From an uncultured Lachnospiraceae bacterium (lineage in GTDB: Bacteria; Bacillota; Clostridia; Lachnospirales; Lachnospiraceae), in NCBI GenBank assembly GCA_945919075.1, contig CAMEIX010000007.1, positions 62,001 through 126,000 of the forward strand: 64,000 bases of DNA, read 5' to 3'. A program made the position numbers and the translations under genes. Numbering within the stretch: position 1 is the stretch's first letter; each line of letters starts with the position of its first letter. Shown piece by piece: positions 1-8,696 of this stretch. Below the pieces are notes generated by a model, which saw only the letters and a list, made by a program, of their open reading frames with translations, was not told where the DNA came from and searched no databases.

Positions 1-1
1 G

Positions 2-1858
2 CAGGTGCATGAACTGGTGGATTTGCAGTACAGTACTTACAACCGTTCTCTGCTTCCGCTTCTGGAACAGAATGGTCTTCATGTGGTAAAGGGGCACGAG
101 GCACTAAATGAGAAGGAAAAACAGTTTGTAGACTCTTATTTTGCAAAAGATGTTTATCCGGTTCTGACCCCCATGGCGGTGGATTCCTCCAGACCTTTTC
201 CGTTAATCCGAAATAAATCTTTAAATCTTGGGGCTTTGGTGACCAAGAAAAACGAAGAGGGAGAACTGGATTTTGTTACCGTACAGGTTCCCAGTGTCTT
301 ACCCCGTATTGTAGAACTTCCCGGATCCGTTGAGGGACGCAGGGTTATTCTGCTGGAAGAGATTATTGAACGCAACATGGATAAACTCTTCTTAAATTAT
401 GACATTGTCTGTGTTCATCCTTTCCGGATTATGAGAAATGCAGACCTTACCATTGAGGAAGATGAAGCTGCGGATCTCTTAAAGGAGATTGAAAAGCAGT
501 TAAAAAAGAGACAGTGGGGAGAGGCAATCCGTCTGGAAGTAGAAGCCGGTATTGACAAGCGCCTTTTGAAGAAACTGAAGAAGGAGTTAAATATTGATAC
601 GCCGGATGTATATGAAATAGATGGACCTTTAGACCTTACATTCCTGATGAAAATGTATGGTATGAGCGGCTTTGAGCATTTGAAGACTCCGCCCCATGTG
701 CCCAAGGCTCATCCGGCACTTCCTGCCGGAACCGACATTTTTGAAGCAGTACGTAAGGAAGATATTCTGCTTCATCATCCGTACCAGTCCTTCACCCCGG
801 TAGTGGATTTTATCAGACAGGCGGCAAAGGATGAGAACGTACTTGCCATCAAACAGACTCTTTACCGCGTCAGTGGTAATTCTCCTATTATTGCGGCTCT
901 TGCGGAAGCAGCCGAAAACGGGAAGCAGGTTACCTGTCTGGTGGAATTAAAGGCAAGATTTGATGAGGAAAACAATATTGTCTGGGCGAGAATGTTAGAG
1001 AAGGCAGGATGCCACGTAATCTACGGTCTGGTGGGATTAAAGACCCACAGTAAGATTACCCTTGTGGTTCGAAAAGAAGAGGACGGTATCCGCAGATATG
1101 TGCATCTGGGAACCGGTAACTATAACGATTCCACTGCGAAGCTTTACACGGATATCGGGCTTTTAACCTGCAATGAGAGCATCGGAGAGGATGCGACTGC
1201 GGTATTTAATATGCTGTCCGGTTATTCGGAACCCTTGCACTGGAACAAGCTGACCCTGGCACCTTTGTGGCTGAAACAGAAATTCCTGTATCTGATTGGC
1301 AGGGAGACCGAACATGCAAAGGCAGGTAATGGCGGTAAGATCATAGCAAAAATGAATTCTCTCTGCGATCCCGATGTGATTGCGGCACTTTATGAAGCAA
1401 GTGCGGCGGGGGTTAAAATCGACCTGATTGTACGTGGTATCTGCTGTCTGCGTGTGGGGATTCCCGGTATCAGTGAGAACATTTCCGTTCGCTCCATTGT
1501 AGGCAATTTCCTGGAGCACAGCCGCATTTTCTATTTTGCCAATAATGACAGTGAAGAAATTTACTGTGCAAGCGCGGACTGGATGCCCAGAAATTTAGAG
1601 CGGCGTGTGGAGATTCTCTTCCCGGTTGAAAAGCCGGAATTAAAAGAGGAACTGAAGCACATTCTGGACTGCCAGTTAAGGGACAATGTGAAGGCACAGG
1701 TGTTAACACCCGAAGGCAATTATGAAAAAATTGACAGGAGAGGAAAAGAGAGCTTTAATTCCCAGGAGAATTTCTGTGAGGAAGCTGCAAAGAAGGCAGT
1801 GATCCCTGCGGAAGAGGAAAACAGCAGAGTCTTTATTCCGCAGACGCATCATGAATAA
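2..1858 (+). CDS. ppk1: Polyphosphate kinase 1 (5' end outside window)
   Basis: Makes inorganic polyphosphate from ATP through a phosphohistidine intermediate. The open frame runs in from the left edge, and the first GTG at base 5 lies inside the protein, so roughly the first 80-100 residues of a usual 690-720-residue enzyme are missing. What remains covers the end of the N domain, the head domain and both C-terminal phospholipase-D-like domains. The active-site histidine sits in GLKTHSKITLVVR (about residue 348 of the visible part), and RNLERRVEILFPV near the C-terminus is the second conserved motif. A charged 40-residue tail follows. The stop overlaps the next gene by 8 bases, so ppk1, maf and the HAD gene look like one operon. 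Family call is firm; only the start is unseen. Confidence 0.96.
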   Translation, partial: QVHELVDLQYSTYNRSLLPLLEQNGLHVVKGHEALNEKEKQFVDSYFAKDVYPVLTPMAVDSSRPFPLIRNKSLNLGALVTKKNEEGELDFVTVQVPSVLPRIVELPGSVEGRRVILLEEIIERNMDKLFLNYDIVCVHPFRIMRNADLTIEEDEAADLLKEIEKQLKKRQWGEAIRLEVEAGIDKRLLKKLKKELNIDTPDVYEIDGPLDLTFLMKMYGMSGFEHLKTPPHVPKAHPALPAGTDIFEAVRKEDILLHHPYQSFTPVVDFIRQAAKDENVLAIKQTLYRVSGNSPIIAALAEAAENGKQVTCLVELKARFDEENNIVWARMLEKAGCHVIYGLVGLKTHSKITLVVRKEEDGIRRYVHLGTGNYNDSTAKLYTDIGLLTCNESIGEDATAVFNMLSGYSEPLHWNKLTLAPLWLKQKFLYLIGRETEHAKAGNGGKIIAKMNSLCDPDVIAALYEASAAGVKIDLIVRGICCLRVGIPGISENISVRSIVGNFLEHSRIFYFANNDSEEIYCASADWMPRNLERRVEILFPVEKPELKEELKHILDCQLRDNVKAQVLTPEGNYEKIDRRGKESFNSQENFCEEAAKKAVIPAEEENSRVFIPQTHHE

Positions 1859-2468
1859 AATAATTTTGGCGAGTGCATCGCCCAGACGGAAAGAGCTTTT
1901 GGCACAGATTGGAATGGATTTTGCAGTCTGCGTCAGCGCTTGTGAGGAAGTAGTGACAAAGAGCACCCCGCAGGAGGTGGTATGTGAATTGTCTGCCTTA
2001 AAAGCGGGGTCAGTATATGAGAAGCTGATGACGGATGAGGCGGCGGCAGGAAAACTTAAATTGGGAAAAGAGGATGATTTTCTGGTAATCGGTTCGGATA
2101 CCATTGTAGCCTTTGGCGAGAAAATTTTGGGGAAGCCAAAAAGCAGGGAAGATGCTTTTTCCATGTTGTCCATGTTGGAGGGGAATACGCATGAGGTTTA
2201 TACCGGTGTGACTTTTGCTTTCAGACAGGGAGGCAAAAGAAAAGAGCATACCTTTTATGAGAAAACCGAAGTGGAATTTTACCCCATGAGTGAGAAGGAA
2301 ATTGGGGATTATATAGCTACTTCGGATCCCATGGACAAAGCCGGAAGTTATGGAATTCAGGGTGTTTTTGCAAAACATGTGAAGGGGATAAAGGGGGATT
2401 ACAATAATGTGGTAGGTCTGCCGGTGGGCAGACTGTATCAGGAGTTAAAGGAGTGTGGACTTTTATGA
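1851..2468 (+). CDS. maf: Maf family nucleotide pyrophosphatase
   Basis: Maf proteins hydrolyse non-canonical nucleoside triphosphates in the cytoplasm (house-cleaning) and have been linked to septum control. The 205-residue protein has the usual length. It opens with IILASASPRRKELL, the Maf signature with the conserved S-RR, and has the catalytic VIGSDTIVAFGEKILGKP near residue 80 and an SYGIQG segment near residue 165. The start lies inside the end of ppk1 and the stop overlaps the HAD gene as ATGA, which implies translational coupling. Substrate class (dTTP/UTP type or m7GTP type) is not decided here. Confidence 0.94.
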   Translation: MNKIILASASPRRKELLAQIGMDFAVCVSACEEVVTKSTPQEVVCELSALKAGSVYEKLMTDEAAAGKLKLGKEDDFLVIGSDTIVAFGEKILGKPKSREDAFSMLSMLEGNTHEVYTGVTFAFRQGGKRKEHTFYEKTEVEFYPMSEKEIGDYIATSDPMDKAGSYGIQGVFAKHVKGIKGDYNNVVGLPVGRLYQELKECGLL

Positions 2469-3118
2469 AAAAAGGTGTCATCTTTGATTTGGACGGAACG
2501 CTCACCAATTCTCTGGCATCCATTAAGATCAGTGCGGATACTGCAATCGGTAAATTTGGGTTTGGTCCCTACAGTGAAGAGGATTACAAGGTATTTGTGG
2601 GTGACGGCGCACAGGTGCTGATTGAACGCTGCTTAAAAGCAGGCGGGGATGAAAAACTGGAATACTTTGACAGGGCGTACCGGGAATACAAGGAAGTATT
2701 TGAAAAATACTGTATGTATCAGGTGGAGCCCTATGAGGGCATCCGGGAATTATTAGCTGCCTTAAAGGAAAAGAAAATTAAAATTGCGGTACTCAGCAAT
2801 AAACCCCATCCCCGGACCGAGGATGTGATTCATACCCTGTTTGGAGAGGGATATTTTGATGCGGTTTTGGGGCAGTGTGAGGAAATTCAAAGGAAGCCAT
2901 CCCCGGAAGGTGTATTTCATATCCTGAAAAAATGGAACTTAAAACCGGAGGATATTTTGTATCTGGGAGATACCGGTACGGACATGAAAACCGGCAAATC
3001 TGCGGGTGCTTTTACCATCGGAGCACTGTGGGGATTTCGGAAAGCGGAAGAACTTTTGGAGAACAAAGCGGATGCTTTAATAAAAAATCCGAAACAACTA
3101 CTTGACTATTTGGATTAG
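2465..3118 (+). CDS. HAD-superfamily phosphatase, phosphoglycolate phosphatase-like
   Basis: Soluble HAD hydrolase of 217 residues. Motif I is FDLDGTLTNS (nucleophile and acid/base Asp near residues 7 and 9), motif II is VLSNKP, motif III is the Lys in RKPSPEGV, and motif IV is YLGDTGTDM. This is the Gph/PpaX pattern with an alpha-helical cap, so the substrate may be phosphoglycolate or pyrophosphate, but sequence alone does not decide. I chose the ATG at 2465 over the in-frame GTG at 2453 because it forms an ATGA overlap with maf and has an AAAGGAG site 11 bases upstream. Last gene of the ppk1-maf-HAD operon. Confidence 0.88.
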   Translation: MKKGVIFDLDGTLTNSLASIKISADTAIGKFGFGPYSEEDYKVFVGDGAQVLIERCLKAGGDEKLEYFDRAYREYKEVFEKYCMYQVEPYEGIRELLAALKEKKIKIAVLSNKPHPRTEDVIHTLFGEGYFDAVLGQCEEIQRKPSPEGVFHILKKWNLKPEDILYLGDTGTDMKTGKSAGAFTIGALWGFRKAEELLENKADALIKNPKQLLDYLD

Positions 3119-3130
3119 AACGCATATTAT
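3102..3130 (+). promoter_or_regulatory. Predicted sigma-A promoter for the small acidic protein
   Basis: TTGACT and TATTAT are separated by exactly 17 bases. The -35 lies in the last codons of the HAD gene and the -10 just after its stop, 40 bases upstream of the next gene's start. Prediction from consensus only. Confidence 0.5.
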
Positions 3131-3170
3131 GTAAAAATAATAGATGAATTACTTGTTTGGAGGGTATGAT

Positions 3171-3434
3171 ATGCATGAGTATGATGATGCGGTTTTAACA
3201 TGCTTTCTGAATAACCAGTCCCAGCTCTTTCCGGAGGATGTGGCAGACAGCATGGAAGAGGCAGAAGCTTTTCTGGAAGAGTGTATGGCAGTGGTTGTAG
3301 ATTCAGCAGAAGATGTTATCGCTTATTTTGAAGAGGCAGGCATCGATATGGATGGAGCAGACGAAGAATCCATCTTAGAAGCATCAGAAGTTTTTGATGT
3401 TGGCGACGGCAGATATCTGATTGTCGAAGGATAA
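3171..3434 (+). CDS. Small acidic protein of unknown function
   Basis: An 87-residue, strongly acidic protein (many Glu and Asp, very few Lys or Arg) with no signal peptide or membrane segment, so probably cytoplasmic. The start at 3171 is preferred to the in-frame ATG at 3144 because GGAGGG (3159-3164) sits 6 bases upstream. It has its own promoter and a strong terminator directly after it, which suggests an independently transcribed single gene. I do not recognise a family; the helical acidic composition is all that can be described. Confidence 0.7.
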   Translation: MHEYDDAVLTCFLNNQSQLFPEDVADSMEEAEAFLEECMAVVVDSAEDVIAYFEEAGIDMDGADEESILEASEVFDVGDGRYLIVEG

Positions 3435-3450
3435 CAAAAATGGGTGACGA

Positions 3451-3490
3451 AGGCGTCAGGAAACGAAGAGTTTCTTGACGCCTATTTTTT
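3451..3490 (+). terminator. Intrinsic terminator
   Basis: AGGCGTCAGGAAA pairs with TTTCTTGACGCCT (one G-U pair), followed by ATTTTTT. It separates the small acidic protein from asnB. Confidence 0.9.
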
Positions 3491-3511
3491 AAACAATAAG
3501 GAGGAACTATC

Positions 3512-5095
3512 ATGTGTTCAATTATGTGTTACATGGGGAAAGATGTGAAAAAAGAAGTAGTGGAGGAGCATCTGAACCGTACAAAAATGCGTGGTCCGGA
3601 TGCAGGGCAGGTTGTAGAGACCTCCTTTGGTTATCTGGGATTTTTGAGATTGTCTATTATGGGGCTTACCGAGGAAGGTATGCAGCCCTTTTACCGAAAC
3701 GGAAACTGGTCCATCTGTAATGGCGAGATTTATGGTTTCAGAACCCTGAAGGAAGAACTGATTGGGCAGGGATATACTTTCCAGAGCGGTTCCGACTGTG
3801 AGGTGCTTCTGCCCCTTTATGAGATGTACGGCCTGGAAATGTTTGCCCATCTGGATGCGGAATATGCCTGTGTCATTTATGACGGGGAGAAGCAGAAGGT
3901 AATTGCGGCAAGAGATCCTATCGGCATTCGTCCCCTGTTCTATGGATACACCGAAAGCGGAAGCATTGTATTTGCCAGTGAAGCAGTCAGCCTGATGGAT
4001 CTGGTAAAGGAGGTAAAACCCTTCCCTCCCGGATGCTATTACTATGACGGCGAATTTGTAAAATATGATGAAATTGATAAAGTACAGGGCTTTATACATA
4101 CGGATCTGGACACCATCACCGGAGAAATTCATGACAAGTTGGTGAAGGGCGTGGAAAAGAGACTGGATGCGGATGCTCCTTTGGGATTTCTTTTATCCGG
4201 CGGTCTGGATTCCAGCCTTGTGTGTGCCATTGCAGCGGATATTCTGAAGAAACCCATCCGTACCTTTGCCATTGGTATGGATGTGGATGCCATTGACTTA
4301 AAATATGCAAAGGAAGTGGCCGATTTTATCGGTGCCGATCATACCGAAGTCATTATGACGAAGGAAGAAGTGTTAGCAAACTTAAGAACCGTTATCAAGG
4401 CACTCGGTACTTATGATATTACCACGATCCGTGCCAGCATGGGTATGTACATGGTCTGCAAAGCCATTCATGAAACAACGGATATCAAGGTGCTTTTAAC
4501 CGGAGAAATTTCGGATGAGCTTTTTGGTTACAAATATACCGATTTTGCTCCCAATGCGGAAGCTTTCCAGGTAGAAGCGGAGAAGAGGTTACGGGAACTG
4601 CATTATTATGATGTACTTCGTGCGGACCGTTGTCTGGCAGCAAACTCTCTGGAAGCCCGTGTACCTTTCGGGGATTTAGACTTTGTAAGATATGTCATGG
4701 CCATTGATCCGGTCAGGAAAATGAATACCTACGGAAAGGGCAAGTATCTTTTGCGAAAAGCATTTGAGAAGGACGCTATTTTGCCGGAATCCATTTTATG
4801 GCGTGAAAAAGCAGCTTTTTCCGATGCAGTAGGACATTCCATGGTGGATGACTTAAAGGAATATGCGGAAACGGTCTACACCGATGCAGAATTTGAAGAG
4901 GCATGCAAAAAATATGATTTTGCAACTCCTTTCACAAAAGAAAGCCTGCTTTACCGGGAAATCTTTGAAGAATTCTATCCGGGGCAGGCCAAGATGATTC
5001 CTGACTTCTGGATGCCCAATAAAGAGTGGGAGGGCTGTGATGTAAAGGATCCCAGTGCCAGAGTATTATCGAACTACGGAGACAGCGGCAAGTAA
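3512..5095 (+). CDS. asnB: Asparagine synthase (glutamine-hydrolysing)
   Basis: Converts aspartate, glutamine and ATP to asparagine and glutamate. The protein of 527 residues has Cys2 right after the start Met, which becomes the N-terminal nucleophile of the class II glutaminase domain (residues 1 to about 190). The synthetase domain carries the PP-loop LLSGGLDSSLVCAIA near residue 230 and GEISDELFGYKY near 330. AAGGAGG (3498-3504) lies 7 bases before the ATG. The 3' end overlaps the convergent PHP gene by 30 bases and there is no space for a terminator between them. Slightly shorter than E. coli AsnB but complete. Confidence 0.96.
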   Translation: MCSIMCYMGKDVKKEVVEEHLNRTKMRGPDAGQVVETSFGYLGFLRLSIMGLTEEGMQPFYRNGNWSICNGEIYGFRTLKEELIGQGYTFQSGSDCEVLLPLYEMYGLEMFAHLDAEYACVIYDGEKQKVIAARDPIGIRPLFYGYTESGSIVFASEAVSLMDLVKEVKPFPPGCYYYDGEFVKYDEIDKVQGFIHTDLDTITGEIHDKLVKGVEKRLDADAPLGFLLSGGLDSSLVCAIAADILKKPIRTFAIGMDVDAIDLKYAKEVADFIGADHTEVIMTKEEVLANLRTVIKALGTYDITTIRASMGMYMVCKAIHETTDIKVLLTGEISDELFGYKYTDFAPNAEAFQVEAEKRLRELHYYDVLRADRCLAANSLEARVPFGDLDFVRYVMAIDPVRKMNTYGKGKYLLRKAFEKDAILPESILWREKAAFSDAVGHSMVDDLKEYAETVYTDAEFEEACKKYDFATPFTKESLLYREIFEEFYPGQAKMIPDFWMPNKEWEGCDVKDPSARVLSNYGDSGK

Positions 5096-5956
5096 ATCTT
5101 TTAACCTGCCCAGTATCTCTTCGTGAATATATAATTTTCCGTAACCGGTGCCGAACTGTAAGCCGGACTTGTTGGCACCATGGAAATCGGAACCGCCGCT
5201 GACGGCCAGATTGTATTTGCGTGCAAGTGCCTGCATTTCTCTGGTCTCGGTGGCAGAATAGGTGGAGTAGATGCCTTCCATGGCATCTAAACCGGCATCT
5301 TTCAGGCACTCGATAAGAGTGCTTAATTTTTCTGTTCCCATATGATACAGGGTGGGATGGGCAAGCACCGCCAGTCCCCCTGCTCCATGAATCAGTTCTA
5401 TGGCCTGAACGGGTGTTACCTTGGTGCGCGGGATATAGCAGGGGGCATGGTCCCCCACATATCTTTCAAAGGCCTCCTGACGGCTCTTTACATATCCCTT
5501 GTCCAGCATATATTTGGCATAATGGGCTCTGGTAATCACCGAGTCCGGAAAATATTTCACGAGTTCTTCGTAAGTAATTTCAATTCCGTGTTCTCTAAGC
5601 AGACTGCACATTTTTATGTTGCGGTTTGTACGGGATGCAACAAAGTCTTCCAGATGTTTGGTGAATGCTTTGTTTTTGTAGTCAATAAAGAGACCTACCA
5701 TGTGGATGTCACGGCCTTCATATTCTGTGGAAAGTTCAATGCCGGGAATGACTTCCACACCCGCGCCCTGAGGGTTTTCTTCAGATACCTTTCCGGAATA
5801 TTCTTTGGAGTAAAAAAGAGCCTCATCAAGACCGGCAACGGCATCGTGGTCTGTGAGGGCAAATGCGGTAATCTTGTGGGTAAGTGCATATTCCACCAGC
5901 TCCTTTGGCGTAAGAGTGCCGTCGGAGCAGGTAGAATGTACATGTAAGTCAATCAT
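5066..5956 (-). CDS. PHP-domain phosphoesterase
   Basis: A 296-residue metal-dependent phosphoesterase. The N-terminal PHP motif HVHSTCSDG, the ALTDHDAVAG motif near residue 35, GIELSTEY near 92, LAHPTLY near 197 and the C-terminal GSDFHG are the expected metal ligands. The closest general match is the YciV/RNase AM and 3',5'-nucleotide bisphosphate phosphatase group, so it may act on pAp or on short RNA; that is inference from the family. The ABC-F gene ends 2 bases upstream, so the two form one reverse-strand operon. Confidence 0.88.
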   Translation of the reverse strand: MIDLHVHSTCSDGTLTPKELVEYALTHKITAFALTDHDAVAGLDEALFYSKEYSGKVSEENPQGAGVEVIPGIELSTEYEGRDIHMVGLFIDYKNKAFTKHLEDFVASRTNRNIKMCSLLREHGIEITYEELVKYFPDSVITRAHYAKYMLDKGYVKSRQEAFERYVGDHAPCYIPRTKVTPVQAIELIHGAGGLAVLAHPTLYHMGTEKLSTLIECLKDAGLDAMEGIYSTYSATETREMQALARKYNLAVSGGSDFHGANKSGLQFGTGYGKLYIHEEILGRLKDLLAAVSVVR

Positions 5957-5958
5957 AA

Positions 5959-7593
5959 TTAATCTTCGTCGTCATCAGTCTTGCTGTAGACGGTACGTTT
6001 TCTTGCCATCTCGTCACTTGCAAGATATTCGTCGTAGGTGGTAATCTTGTCGATCATGGTGCCGTTAGGAAGTATTTCCATGATACGGTTAGCAGTTGTC
6101 TGGACAAACTGATGGTCGTGGCAGGCAAAAAGCTCCACACCGCTAAATTTAATCAGTCCGTTGTTGAGGGCTGTAATAGATTCCATGTCCAGGTGGTTGG
6201 TGGGCTCATCCAGAATCAGACAGTTGGCACCGCTGATCATCATCTTGGAAAGGAGGCAGCGAACCTTCTCCCCTCCGGACAGAACTCTTACTTTCTTAAC
6301 ACCGTCTTCTCCGGCAAAAAGCATACGTCCCAAGAATCCACGTACATAGGTTACATCCTTTACGGGGGAGTAGCCGGTCAGCCAGTCTGCGATGGTAAGG
6401 TCGTTATCAAATTCGGCCGTATTATCCTTGGGGAAATAAGTCTGGGAGGTGGTAACACCCCATTTGTAAGTTCCCTCATCGGGTTCGATTTCCCCCATCA
6501 GGATACGGAAGAGGGTGGTTTTGGCCAGTTCATTTCCGCCTACAAAAGCAATTTTGTCATCATGTCCCACAATAAAGGAAATGTCATCAAGAACCTTTAC
6601 GCCATTGATGGTTTTGCTCAAATGTTCTACGGTGAGAACTTCATTACCGATTTCACGGTCAGGTCTAAAGTCAATATAAGGATATTTACGGCTGGAGGGA
6701 CGGATTTCATCCAGTTCGATCTTTTCAAGAGCACGTTTCCTTGCGGTAGCCTGCTTGGACTTGGAAGCATTTGCGGAGAAGCGGGAAATGAATTCCTGCA
6801 GTTCTTTGATTTTTTCTTCCTTCTTCTTGTTTGCTTCCTTCATCTGCTTCTGAAGTAACTGGCTGGATTCGTACCAGAAGTCGTAGTTGCCTGCATATAA
6901 CTGGATTTTGCCATAGTCGATATCCGCGGTATGGGTACATACCTTGTTTAAGAAGTAGCGGTCATGACTGACTACAATTACGGTATTTTCAAAATCAATC
7001 AGAAAGTCCTCCAACCATGCAATGGCATCTAAGTCCAGGTGGTTGGTAGGTTCATCCAGAAGTAAAATGTCGGGATTGCCGAAGAGTGCCTTGGCAAGCA
7101 GGATTTTAACCTTTTCATTACCGTTTAAGTCCTTCATGAGAGCGTAATGGAGGGAAGTGTCAATTCCCAGACCGTTTAAGAGGCTGGCAGCATTGGATTC
7201 CGCCTCCCATCCGTCCATTTCCGCAAATTCTGCTTCCAGTTCACTGGCACGGATACCGTCCTCATCGGTAAAATCCTCTTTGGCATAAATGGCATCCTTT
7301 TCCTTCATAATCTGATAAAGGCGTTCATTTCCCATGATGACCAGATCCAGAACGGTGTAATCATCATATTTGAAATGATCCTGTTCCAAAACGGAAAGTC
7401 TCTGGCCGGGAGTGATGAAGATCTCACCGTTTGTGGTATCCAGTTGTCCGGACAAAATCTTTAAGAAGGTGGATTTTCCGGCACCGTTTGCTCCGATGAG
7501 ACCATAGCAGTTGCCTTCTGTAAATTTAATGTTCACATCTTCGAATAATGCTTTTTTACCTACGCGGTAGGTGACATTGTTTGCACTGATCAT
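5959..7593 (-). CDS. ABC-F family ATPase (YkpA/YbiT-like)
   Basis: Cytoplasmic ABC protein with two ATPase domains and no membrane segments, 544 residues. ABC-F proteins act at the ribosomal E site. Domain 1 has GANGAGKST (about residue 38) and an LLLDEPTNHLDLDA Walker B; a charged, coiled linker follows (about residues 240-300). Domain 2 has RVLSGGEKVRCLLSKM and LILDEPTNHLDMES. The second Walker A reads GGNELAKTT instead of GxxGxGKS/T; I believe this deviation is typical of the YkpA-like subgroup. GAGG lies 8 bases before the ATG. First gene of the reverse operon, divergent from srtB. Confidence 0.92.
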   Translation of the reverse strand: MISANNVTYRVGKKALFEDVNIKFTEGNCYGLIGANGAGKSTFLKILSGQLDTTNGEIFITPGQRLSVLEQDHFKYDDYTVLDLVIMGNERLYQIMKEKDAIYAKEDFTDEDGIRASELEAEFAEMDGWEAESNAASLLNGLGIDTSLHYALMKDLNGNEKVKILLAKALFGNPDILLLDEPTNHLDLDAIAWLEDFLIDFENTVIVVSHDRYFLNKVCTHTADIDYGKIQLYAGNYDFWYESSQLLQKQMKEANKKKEEKIKELQEFISRFSANASKSKQATARKRALEKIELDEIRPSSRKYPYIDFRPDREIGNEVLTVEHLSKTINGVKVLDDISFIVGHDDKIAFVGGNELAKTTLFRILMGEIEPDEGTYKWGVTTSQTYFPKDNTAEFDNDLTIADWLTGYSPVKDVTYVRGFLGRMLFAGEDGVKKVRVLSGGEKVRCLLSKMMISGANCLILDEPTNHLDMESITALNNGLIKFSGVELFACHDHQFVQTTANRIMEILPNGTMIDKITTYDEYLASDEMARKRTVYSKTDDDED

Positions 7594-7720
7594 AATTCAA
7601 TCCTCATAGAAATCTGTTCATTTTTTCGTACCTATTCTATTATACATAAAGAAGTAAAATTTTCAAGGTAAATGTAATATATGTAATATCTGACAGACAG
7701 TAACAGATTGTTCAATCAGG

Positions 7721-7749
7721 TTGACAGATGAAAGATTTCACTTTAAAAT
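7721..7749 (+). promoter_or_regulatory. Promoter of the sortase locus
   Basis: A perfect TTGACA and a TAAAAT are separated by 17 bases, which puts transcription start near 7756, ahead of the AGGGGG site at 7783-7788. The promoter lies in an open frame that would extend srtB upstream from a TTG, which argues for the ATG at 7802. Confidence 0.7.
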
Positions 7750-7801
7750 GAATACAATGTTTAGTATGAAAAGCTGTCAGCAAGGGGGAACGGGTTCACT
7801 T

Positions 7802-8683
7802 ATGAAACGGAAACTGAACAATATACTGATCGTTCTGCTCACAGGAGTGTTTCTGTTTTCCTGCGGAAAGATCCTGGTGACACTGATTGGGCAGTATCGG
7901 GAAGATCATGCCTTTCAGATGCTCATCGAAGATCTTGAGGCAGCCTATGCGGCTGACGGCAATGGGGAAACACAGGCCGGCGGAGCGGATCAAAACAAAG
8001 GATCTGTCTCAAAGGAGGAAGATCAGTCCGGTGAGGACATCGATACGAAAGAGAATAGAAAAGCTAAATTGAAACTTCGGGATGCCATGCAAAGGGATGA
8101 TGAAACGGGTATGCTTGTGCCTTATCAGTCTTTGTATGAGAAGAATCCGGATCTGTATGGGTGGATTACCATAGAAGGAACGAAGGTCAATTATCCGGTC
8201 ATGTATACGCCACAGGACCCGGAGTATTACCTGCGCAGAGCTTTTGATGGGACGGAAACGGAGAGCGGTACACCTTTTCTGGATAGTGCCTGCAGTGAAG
8301 AAGGAAATCTGTATGTCATTTACGGCCACCGCATGAAGAACCGGACCATGTTTGGCTCACTGCCGTTTTATGAGAAGAAAAAATACTGGGAAGAACACCC
8401 TTATATTTATTTTGATACCCTCTACGAACAGGGAACCTATGAGGTTGTGGCCGCATTTTACAGTAAGATTTACGAGGACGGGGAGAAGGGGTTTCGTTAC
8501 TACAACTATAAGGATTTAAGCGATGAAGAGGTGTTTGCCGCATTTCGGGAAGGCGTGGAAGAATCGGCCATGTATGAGACGGATGAGGTGTTAGAGTATG
8601 GGGATCAGGTATTGTTACTTTCCACCTGCAGTTATCACACAGAGGAAGGAAGATTTGTCGTGGTAGCGAAAAAATTGTATTAA
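7802..8683 (+). CDS. srtB: Class B sortase
   Basis: Membrane-anchored cysteine transpeptidase that joins surface proteins to peptidoglycan. 293 residues: an uncleaved N-terminal membrane segment (about residues 7-30), an acidic and polar linker (about 45-90), then the sortase fold. Catalytic residues are visible as His176 in YGHRMKNRTMFGSL, Cys276 in LLLSTCSYH and Arg284 in EGRFVVVAKK. The length of the His-to-Cys region and the SYHTEEGR sequence fit class B. It heads a run with 13-base or smaller gaps through the next two genes, and a wall protein with an NPSTG sorting motif lies 5.5 kb downstream, a plausible substrate. Confidence 0.93.
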   Translation: MKRKLNNILIVLLTGVFLFSCGKILVTLIGQYREDHAFQMLIEDLEAAYAADGNGETQAGGADQNKGSVSKEEDQSGEDIDTKENRKAKLKLRDAMQRDDETGMLVPYQSLYEKNPDLYGWITIEGTKVNYPVMYTPQDPEYYLRRAFDGTETESGTPFLDSACSEEGNLYVIYGHRMKNRTMFGSLPFYEKKKYWEEHPYIYFDTLYEQGTYEVVAAFYSKIYEDGEKGFRYYNYKDLSDEEVFAAFREGVEESAMYETDEVLEYGDQVLLLSTCSYHTEEGRFVVVAKKLY

Positions 8684-8696
8684 AAGGGAGAAATCA

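Noticed and set aside
5342-5947. A 201-codon open frame opposite the PHP gene
   Set aside because: The reverse-strand frame contains all PHP metal-binding motifs; this one is a shadow.
6112-6858. A 248-codon open frame opposite the ABC-F gene
   Set aside because: It is antisense to a well conserved coding sequence and has no family resemblance or ribosome site.
7721-7801. N-terminal extension of the sortase from a TTG
   Set aside because: The segment contains a consensus promoter and the ribosome site AGGGGG for the ATG at 7802.
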